Source of the DNA: Flavobacterium anhuiense
Lineage (GTDB): Bacteria > Bacteroidota > Bacteroidia > Flavobacteriales > Flavobacteriaceae
Assembly (NCBI RefSeq): GCF_004151235.1
Contig: NZ_JUIV01000016.1
Coordinates: 62,001-126,000 of the forward strand
DNA: 64,000 bases
Reading direction: 5' to 3'
This document shows, in pieces, positions 61,844-64,000 of the stretch (positions within the stretch are counted from its first letter, which is position 1; each line of letters begins with the position of its first letter). A program made the position numbers and the translations under genes. The notes beneath the pieces are model-generated. The model was given only the letters and a program-made list of their open reading frames with translations. It made no database searches and had not been told where the DNA came from.

Positions 61844-64000
61844 ATGAAAAACTATTTGAAATTTATATACGCCTTGATTTTTGTTTTAGCAAGTACGCTA
61901 TCAAAAGCTTCTCAGCCTTTTATAACAGAAGATAAAAGCCAGAATGTTATGGTGCTGAAAGAAAAATCGTTGTCACTTTCTTTTTTTATAAATCCAAATT
62001 TAGATGCAGGTATTTTGCGTGCTGTAAATAATCTTCAATCAGATTTTGAAAAAGTTACAGGCCAGCGTCCGCTTATTTTAAACCAAAATCCTAATGGATC
62101 TTCACCTCTTATTATCATTGGAACGATCGGATTTAATTCGGTTATTGATGATTTAATTAAACAGAAAAAAATTGAAGGAAAAGAGCTTAAAGGTAAAAAT
62201 GAAAAATTCATTATACAACACGTTAAAAATCCTTTCAAAGGCGTAGATGAAGCACTCGTAATTGCAGGAAGCGACAAACGCGGCACGATTTACGGAATTT
62301 ATGAATTATCTAAACAAATTGGTGTTTCACCATGGTATTACTGGGCTGATGTGCCTGTAAAACAAAAAGAAAATATTTACTTCATTAAAGGAACGTACAC
62401 AGAGGGTGAACCTGCTGTAAAGTACAGAGGCATTTTTCTTAATGATGAAGCTCCAGCTTTAAGCGGTTGGGCAAAAGCAACTTTTGGCGGTTTCAAAAGC
62501 AAGTTTTATGAAAAAGTTTTTGAATTAATACTTAGGCTAAAAGGCAATTACATGTGGCCTGCCATGTGGGGAAATGCATTTTATGATGATGATGCAGCCA
62601 GCGGGCCTTTGGCAAATGAAATGGGAATTGTAATGGGCACTTCGCATCACGAACCAATGGCTTTAGCCCAGACAGATTGGCGCCGATACATTAAAAAAAA
62701 TAATTTGCCCAATATTTGGGATTACTCCAAAAATAAGACAGTTTTAGACGAATTCTGGAAAACGGGAATTCAGCGAAGCAAAAATTGGGAAAAACTGGTA
62801 ACCATTGGGATGCGTGGCGATGGAGACGAAGCGATGAGCGAAGGCACTAATATAAGTCTGCTGGAAAATATTGTAAAAGAACAGCGCAAAATTATTGAGA
62901 AAGAAACAGGGCAAAGCGCCAATAAAACACCTCAGGTTTGGGCTTTGTACAAAGAGGTTCAAGATTATTACGATCAGGGAATGCGAGTTCCTGATGACGT
63001 CATTCTTTTATTTTGTGATGACAATTGGGGAAATGTCCGCAAACTTCCAGATCTTTCTAAACCCTTGCATAAAGGAGGTTACGGAATGTATTATCATTTT
63101 GACTATGTTGGAGGTCCAAGAAATTCAAAATGGATAAACATAAGTCCGATACAAAGAGTTTGGGAACAAATGAACCTTAGTTATGAAAACGGAGTCGATA
63201 AAGTATGGATTGTGAATGTTGGGGATTTAAAACCAATGGAATTCCCGATCAGCTTCTTTTTAGACATGGCTTGGAATCCTAAAAACTTTAACTCTCAAAA
63301 TTTATTTCAATACACAGAAAGCTGGGCAGCAGAACAGTTTGGAAATAAATATGCTAAAGAAATTGCCAGATTATTAAATACCTATCCGAAGTTCAATCGT
63401 CGGGTTACTCCAGAAATGCTGGACAGTAAAACCTATTCATTGGAAAATTATAATGAATTTGAAACGTTTGTTAACGATTACAAAAAATTAGCACTAGATG
63501 CTTACAGAGTTTACAACGATCTTCCCAACGAATATAAAGATGCTTATTTTCAGCTAGTTTTATATCCAATAGATGCTTGCTGCAATCTTTATGAAATGTA
63601 TTTTGCACAGGCAAAAAATAAAAAACTGACAGAGCAAAAAAATAGTCTTGCCAATTATTATGCAGATGAGGTTAAAGTAAAATTTGAACGCGATTCTATT
63701 CTTCAAAACAAATACAATAATGAAATTGCAGGAGGCAAATGGCCTCACATGATGGATCAGATGCGAATAGGATATAAAGCTTGGCATGATGGCCCAAAAA
63801 ATATTCTTCCTGAGGTAAAATATCTTTCGGATAGCGAAATTATAGTTCCGAAAGTTTTTGTTGAAAAAGATGGGTATGTTTCGATTCATGCAGAACACTT
63901 TTCTAAAGCCAATAATTCAAAAAAAATACATTGGGAAGTGATTCCAGATTTTGGAAAAACGCTGAGTGGAATCACGACCTTTCCGCAAAATGGTTATCCT
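61844..64000 (+). CDS. GH115 xylan alpha-1,2-glucuronidase, 3' end beyond window
   Basis: 719 residues are visible, and the frame is open to the right edge. The ATG at 61844 gives a signal peptide (MKNYLKFIYALIFVLASTLS); an in-frame ATG at 61823 adds 7 residues. The protein matches GH115: a beta domain with IYGIYELSKQIGVSPWYYWA, the barrel blocks YRGIFLNDEAPALSGWA, GNYMWPAMWGNAFYDDD, TSHHEPMALAQTDWRR, MRGDGDEAM and LFCDDNWGN, and a helical part with MEFPISFFLDMAWNP. The family removes (4-O-methyl)glucuronic acid from glucuronoxylan, including internal residues. The visible length is short of the usual total of 800 or more. It is the last gene seen of the esterase operon (68 bases after the tripartite esterase). 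Confidence 0.94.
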   Translation, partial: MKNYLKFIYALIFVLASTLSKASQPFITEDKSQNVMVLKEKSLSLSFFINPNLDAGILRAVNNLQSDFEKVTGQRPLILNQNPNGSSPLIIIGTIGFNSVIDDLIKQKKIEGKELKGKNEKFIIQHVKNPFKGVDEALVIAGSDKRGTIYGIYELSKQIGVSPWYYWADVPVKQKENIYFIKGTYTEGEPAVKYRGIFLNDEAPALSGWAKATFGGFKSKFYEKVFELILRLKGNYMWPAMWGNAFYDDDAASGPLANEMGIVMGTSHHEPMALAQTDWRRYIKKNNLPNIWDYSKNKTVLDEFWKTGIQRSKNWEKLVTIGMRGDGDEAMSEGTNISLLENIVKEQRKIIEKETGQSANKTPQVWALYKEVQDYYDQGMRVPDDVILLFCDDNWGNVRKLPDLSKPLHKGGYGMYYHFDYVGGPRNSKWINISPIQRVWEQMNLSYENGVDKVWIVNVGDLKPMEFPISFFLDMAWNPKNFNSQNLFQYTESWAAEQFGNKYAKEIARLLNTYPKFNRRVTPEMLDSKTYSLENYNEFETFVNDYKKLALDAYRVYNDLPNEYKDAYFQLVLYPIDACCNLYEMYFAQAKNKKLTEQKNSLANYYADEVKVKFERDSILQNKYNNEIAGGKWPHMMDQMRIGYKAWHDGPKNILPEVKYLSDSEIIVPKVFVEKDGYVSIHAEHFSKANNSKKIHWEVIPDFGKTLSGITTFPQNGYP

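Overview
The window reads as chromosomal DNA of an aerobic glycan-degrading member of the Bacteroidota, most likely Flavobacterium or a close relative. The DNA is AT-rich. It carries two SusC/SusD pairs with many signal-peptide or lipoprotein glycoside hydrolases. Several promoters fit the Bacteroidota pattern TTG-N17-21-TAnnTTTG, and palindromic repeats fill the gaps between genes. I saw no rRNA, tRNA, CRISPR array, insertion sequence or phage gene.

Region 1 (about 1-26,500) is a first polysaccharide-utilisation region. It holds the end of a GH36 alpha-galactosidase, a GntR-type sugar sensor with a sodium-solute symporter, a SusC/SusD pair, and a run of exo-glycosidases: GH2 with an embedded F5/8-type domain, GH95 and GH92. 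These are separated by palindromic repeats. On the opposite strand lies an araC - MFS sugar porter - DUF5107/TPR unit. Divergent from it is galM - GH97. Together the enzymes would strip galactose, fucose or L-galactose, mannose and similar end sugars from a branched glycan (N-glycan-like or plant hemicellulose side chains). The exact substrate cannot be read from sequence.

Region 2 (about 26,600-41,600) is not obviously glycan-related. It contains a large secreted protein of unknown family, a lipoprotein with one CxxCH haem site, a 1527-residue single-chain molybdenum hydroxylase of the xanthine dehydrogenase family, a predicted beta-helix exported protein, a small membrane protein, a broken PRC-barrel-like gene and a P-type cation ATPase.

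Region 3 (about 41,800-64,000) is a xylan/glucuronoxylan-utilisation region. A transketolase and a GH3 with PA14 domain run leftwards. A LacI-type regulator, a cytoplasmic GH43 of unusually high G+C, a Nudix-related (NrtR/AraR-like) regulator, a second SusC/SusD pair, a secreted GH43, an SGNH esterase, a CE6-CE1-CE1 multi-esterase and a truncated GH115 alpha-glucuronidase run rightwards. Five near-identical palindromes with the core CAAYCGRTTG occur only in gaps of this region. Two of them supply the -33 TTG of the promoters for GH43 and susC. This is best explained as one LacI-controlled regulon covering xylan capture, de-esterification, debranching, hydrolysis and pentose-phosphate entry.

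The most interesting leads are the LacI operator set, the tripartite esterase, the G+C-rich GH43, the atypical molybdenum hydroxylase with its haem lipoprotein, the DUF5107-TPR protein, the 959-residue orphan, and the nested palindromic repeats around the GH95/GH92 genes.
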